DNA of 64,000 nucleotides. It comes from Corynebacterium testudinoris (GTDB lineage Bacteria; Actinomycetota; Actinomycetes; Mycobacteriales; Mycobacteriaceae). Every line of letters begins with the position of its first letter. The stretch's first letter is position 1. Location of the stretch: NCBI RefSeq assembly GCF_001021045.1, contig NZ_CP011545.1, positions 1,984,001 through 2,048,000 of the forward strand. The letters run 5' to 3'. Made by a program: the position numbers and the translations under genes. The notes under the pieces are model-generated. The model did no database searches and was not told where the DNA came from. It was given only the letters and a program-made list of their open reading frames with translations. Below are positions 61,576-64,000 of the stretch, in pieces.

Positions 61576-64000
61576 CTACCGACCCGAAGCCCGCCGGGTC
61601 ACTCGACGACGCCCACGGGAGGCACGCTTAGGTGCCTCTTGCTTATCGACGCCCTCCTGTGGCACCTCCGCAACCTGTGCAGTGGTGTCACTGGTCGTGC
61701 GTCGCACGACCCGGCGCCGTCCCCGGCTCCGGCGCACGACCGTGGTCGCCTCAGCTGTCTCCTCCTGCTTGGGGGCCTCCTGCTCAGCTACCGCCCGGTT
61801 GGTGCGGTTGGAGCGGGTGGTGCGACGTCGGGAACGGCGGGCGTCGGAAAGCTCTGCTGCCTCTTCCTCGAGCTGTGCGGCCGGTGCGCTGGACGCGGAG
61901 CCGGGGAAGTCCTCCGGCTGCGGACGACGATCGGAGCGAGAGTTTCCGCGAGTCTTACGCCGGCGACGCGGCGACGTCTCGAACTCCTCCACTGCCTGCT
62001 GGAACGTCTTCTCGCCTGTCTCCTCCAGGGGAACATAGGAGGCGCCGGAGGGCTCTTCGGGATCTTCCGCGTCCGCCCGCTCGACGGCATCAGAAATGAT
62101 CTGATCGAAGCTGTCCTCTGTCTTTCCAGCCTTCTCAGTCTTCTCGGGCTTCTGGGCGTTGCGGCGCGACCGTCGAGAACGCTTCGGCTTCTTCTGCTCA
62201 AGCTCTTCGCTCGGCTCATCGACAACGACGGCTGCAGCAAGCTCCTCGATGGACGCATGCTCGTCCTCATCCTGCATGGCGACTGCGGCCGGGTGACGAG
62301 CCGGATCCTGCTCCGGCTTACGCCGACGCTCCGCCCGCTTCTCCTCATGATGATCGTGCGGTTCCTCCACCGGATCCTCATGCAGGATGATTCCCCGGCC
62401 AGCGCAATGCTCACATTCCGTGGAGAAGGTCTCCAACAGGCCCGTGCCCAGGCGCTTGCGGGTCATCTGCACCAACCCGAGGGACGTAACCTCGGAGACC
62501 TGGTGGCGAGTGCGATCGCGACCCAGCGCCTCCTTGAGGCGACGCAGCACCAACTCCTGGTTTTCGGGCAAGACCATGTCAATGAAGTCCACGACGATCA
62601 TGCCGCCCATGTCCCGCAGGCGCATCTGCCGCACGATCTCCTCGGCGGCCTCCAGGTTGTTTCGCGTGACCGTCTCTTCGAGGTTGCCGCCCGAACCAGT
62701 GAACTTGCCGGTGTTGACGTCAACGACCGTCATCGCCTCAGTGCGCTCGATGATCAGCGTGCCGCCAGACGGCAGCCACACCTTCTCCGACAGGGCCTTG
62801 TGAATCTGCTCATCGATGCGGAAATGCTCGAAAGCATCAACCCCACCGTGGGCTGCGCGATCGTACTTAACCACGCGGTCCAGCAGATCCGGAGCCACCG
62901 ACTGCACATAAGCGTGAACCGTGTTCCAGGCGCGTCCACCATCGACAACGAGCTGCGAGAAATCCTCGTTATACAGGTCACGCACAACCTTGACCAGCAT
63001 ATTCGGCTCTTCATACATCGTGATCGGCTTGGACCCCTTGGAGTGGGATTCCTTCTCCGCACGACGATGGATGTCTTCCCACAGCGAGTGCAAGCGATTG
63101 ACGTCGGCAGCGATAGCCTCTTCCGACACCCCTTCCGCCGCGGTCCGGATGATCGCCCCGCCCTGGCCGGGCACCACCTTGCTCAAGATCTCCTTGAGAC
63201 GAGCCCGCTCCGGCCCGGGGAGCTTCCGGGAAATACCAGCGCTGCGGCCACCCGGCACGTACACCAGGTACCGCCCCGCCAAAGAAATCTGAGTGGTCAA
63301 ACGAGCACCCTTATGGCCAAGCGGATCCTTGCTCACCTGCACGAGCACCTGATCACCCGACTTTAAGGCCTGCTCAATTCGGCGGCTCCGGCCCCCCAGA
63401 CCAGCGGCCTTCCAATCGACTTCACCGGCATAAAGAACGCCATTGCGCCCCTGCCCGATATCAATGAAGGCAGCCTCCATGCTGGGCAACACATTCTGCA
63501 CCCGGCCGAGGTAGATATTGCCGATCATCGACGCCTGAGCCTCCGACGTCACGAAATGCTCAACGAGCAGCTCATCCTCCAGCACACCCACCTGGGTAAC
63601 CAGACCGGGGCTATCGTGACGCTGACGCTCCCGCACCACCATGGTGCGCTCCACCGACTCACGACGAGCCAAGAACTCCGCCTGCGAAACAATATGGCGC
63701 TTCTTCCGCCCCTCCTCCCGCAGCTCGGTACGGCGGCGACGCTGCGCCTCCAGGCGAGTGGAACCACGCAACGCGGTGGGCTCATCGGGAAGCTCCTCAA
63801 CCAGCTCTGCCTCCACGGGCTCCTGCTCTACCTCTTCAACCCCCCGACCGCGGCTGGCGCCGCGGCGGCCGCGACGACGACGTCGAGAAGCAGCAGTGGA
63901 ACCTTCCTCATCCTCAGGGGTCTCCGTTGCTGCACCCGGCGGCATGAAAATAGGGGTGAACTGCTCGACCGCAGAACCCTCAATGCTCTCCGGAGCGGGC
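61576..64000 (-). CDS. rne: ribonuclease E/G, N-terminus outside the window
   Basis: The frame is open to the right edge, so the 807 residues seen lack the true start; an internal ATG at 63945 should not be taken as the start. The order is: an acidic/basic N-terminal extension, S1 domain (GNIYLGRVQNVLPSMEAAFIDIGQGRNGVLY), DNase I-like catalytic domain with the Asp pair in VDVNTGKFTGS and IVVDFIDMV, a Cys pair (ECEHCAGRG) for the Zn-link, then a long charged C-terminal tail of about 270 residues for protein and RNA binding. The catalytic core placed between two disordered tails is the actinobacterial RNase E layout. A GCTTATCGACG copy is at 61641. Confidence 0.96.
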   Translation of the reverse strand, partial: PAPESIEGSAVEQFTPIFMPPGAATETPEDEEGSTAASRRRRRGRRGASRGRGVEEVEQEPVEAELVEELPDEPTALRGSTRLEAQRRRRTELREEGRKKRHIVSQAEFLARRESVERTMVVRERQRHDSPGLVTQVGVLEDELLVEHFVTSEAQASMIGNIYLGRVQNVLPSMEAAFIDIGQGRNGVLYAGEVDWKAAGLGGRSRRIEQALKSGDQVLVQVSKDPLGHKGARLTTQISLAGRYLVYVPGGRSAGISRKLPGPERARLKEILSKVVPGQGGAIIRTAAEGVSEEAIAADVNRLHSLWEDIHRRAEKESHSKGSKPITMYEEPNMLVKVVRDLYNEDFSQLVVDGGRAWNTVHAYVQSVAPDLLDRVVKYDRAAHGGVDAFEHFRIDEQIHKALSEKVWLPSGGTLIIERTEAMTVVDVNTGKFTGSGGNLEETVTRNNLEAAEEIVRQMRLRDMGGMIVVDFIDMVLPENQELVLRRLKEALGRDRTRHQVSEVTSLGLVQMTRKRLGTGLLETFSTECEHCAGRGIILHEDPVEEPHDHHEEKRAERRRKPEQDPARHPAAVAMQDEDEHASIEELAAAVVVDEPSEELEQKKPKRSRRSRRNAQKPEKTEKAGKTEDSFDQIISDAVERADAEDPEEPSGASYVPLEETGEKTFQQAVEEFETSPRRRRKTRGNSRSDRRPQPEDFPGSASSAPAAQLEEEAAELSDARRSRRRTTRSNRTNRAVAEQEAPKQEETAEATTVVRRSRGRRRVVRRTTSDTTAQVAEVPQEGVDKQEAPKRASRGRRRVTRRASGR

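Noticed and set aside
61552..63366. 604-codon open frame antisense to rne
   Set aside because: The opposite strand encodes clear RNase E/G domains through the whole stretch; the antisense product has no recognisable domain.
1..64000. tRNA, rRNA, CRISPR arrays, prophage and intact transposons
   Set aside because: None seen: no cloverleaf-like conserved T-loop stretches, no regularly spaced repeats, no transposase, integrase or phage structural genes.

Overview
The window is a high-G+C (low to mid 60s %, estimated by eye), almost fully coding piece of a Corynebacterium chromosome. Supporting evidence: gene neighbourhoods shared with C. glutamicum as I remember it (malQ, M3 peptidase, idi; aecD and brnQ next to a luciferase-like oxidoreductase; lepA, rpsT, holA, comEC, comEA; nadD, rsfS, a phosphoglycerate-mutase-like phosphatase, degV; proB, a 2-hydroxyacid dehydrogenase, proA; obg, rpmA, rplU, rne), an antigen-85/mycolyltransferase-like secreted esterase, a cutinase-family protein, a DUF3558 lipoprotein, and many leaderless promoters of TANNNT type. 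The species cannot be fixed from this sequence. No rRNA, tRNA, CRISPR array, intact insertion sequence or prophage was seen.

Layout. 1-5.8 kb: 3' end of malQ, two tiny membrane proteins, an M3 oligopeptidase, a type-B carboxylesterase and idi. 5.7-8.7 kb: a glycine/methionine-rich PPE-like protein with a DUF3558 lipoprotein, then a second lipoprotein. 8.8-18 kb: an ABC exporter, aecD, treS-mak, brnQ, a luciferase-like oxidoreductase and a small membrane protein. 18.4-23.9 kb: a GntR regulator and a four-gene peptide ABC importer with fused ATPases. 24-30.5 kb: a 2H phosphoesterase divergent from a complete ribose operon (rbsR-rbsA-rbsC-rbsB-rbsK-rbsD) with a perfect LacI-type operator and a strong terminator. 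30.6-41.6 kb: accessory functions, including an S33 peptidase, a hexose-6-phosphate mutarotase-like protein, a thiosulfate transporter fused to a TusA domain, a FrnE/DsbA-like protein, DUF2252, DUF1275 and the mycolyltransferase-like protein. 41.6-43.9 kb: an AraC regulator divergent from a two-component flavin hydroxylase (hpaC-hpaB). 44-64 kb: housekeeping genes for translation, replication, DNA uptake, NAD, proline, ribosome assembly and RNA decay.

Three sequence-level patterns stand out beyond the gene list. (1) The 11-mer GCTTATCGACG occurs 13 times (10 on +, 3 on -) where about 0.03 are expected. It lies in unrelated genes, in several reading frames, with unfavoured codons, and once between genes. 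(2) Nineteen genes have a TANNNT -10 hexamer ending 6-8 nt before the start codon, so they are predicted leaderless. In five of them the TAG stop codon of the upstream gene forms the first three bases of the downstream -10. (3) Several long perfect inverted repeats lie between genes (13, 18 and 19 bp arms) and are not ordinary terminators. A McbR-like box upstream of the thiosulfate transporter links that gene to sulfur control.
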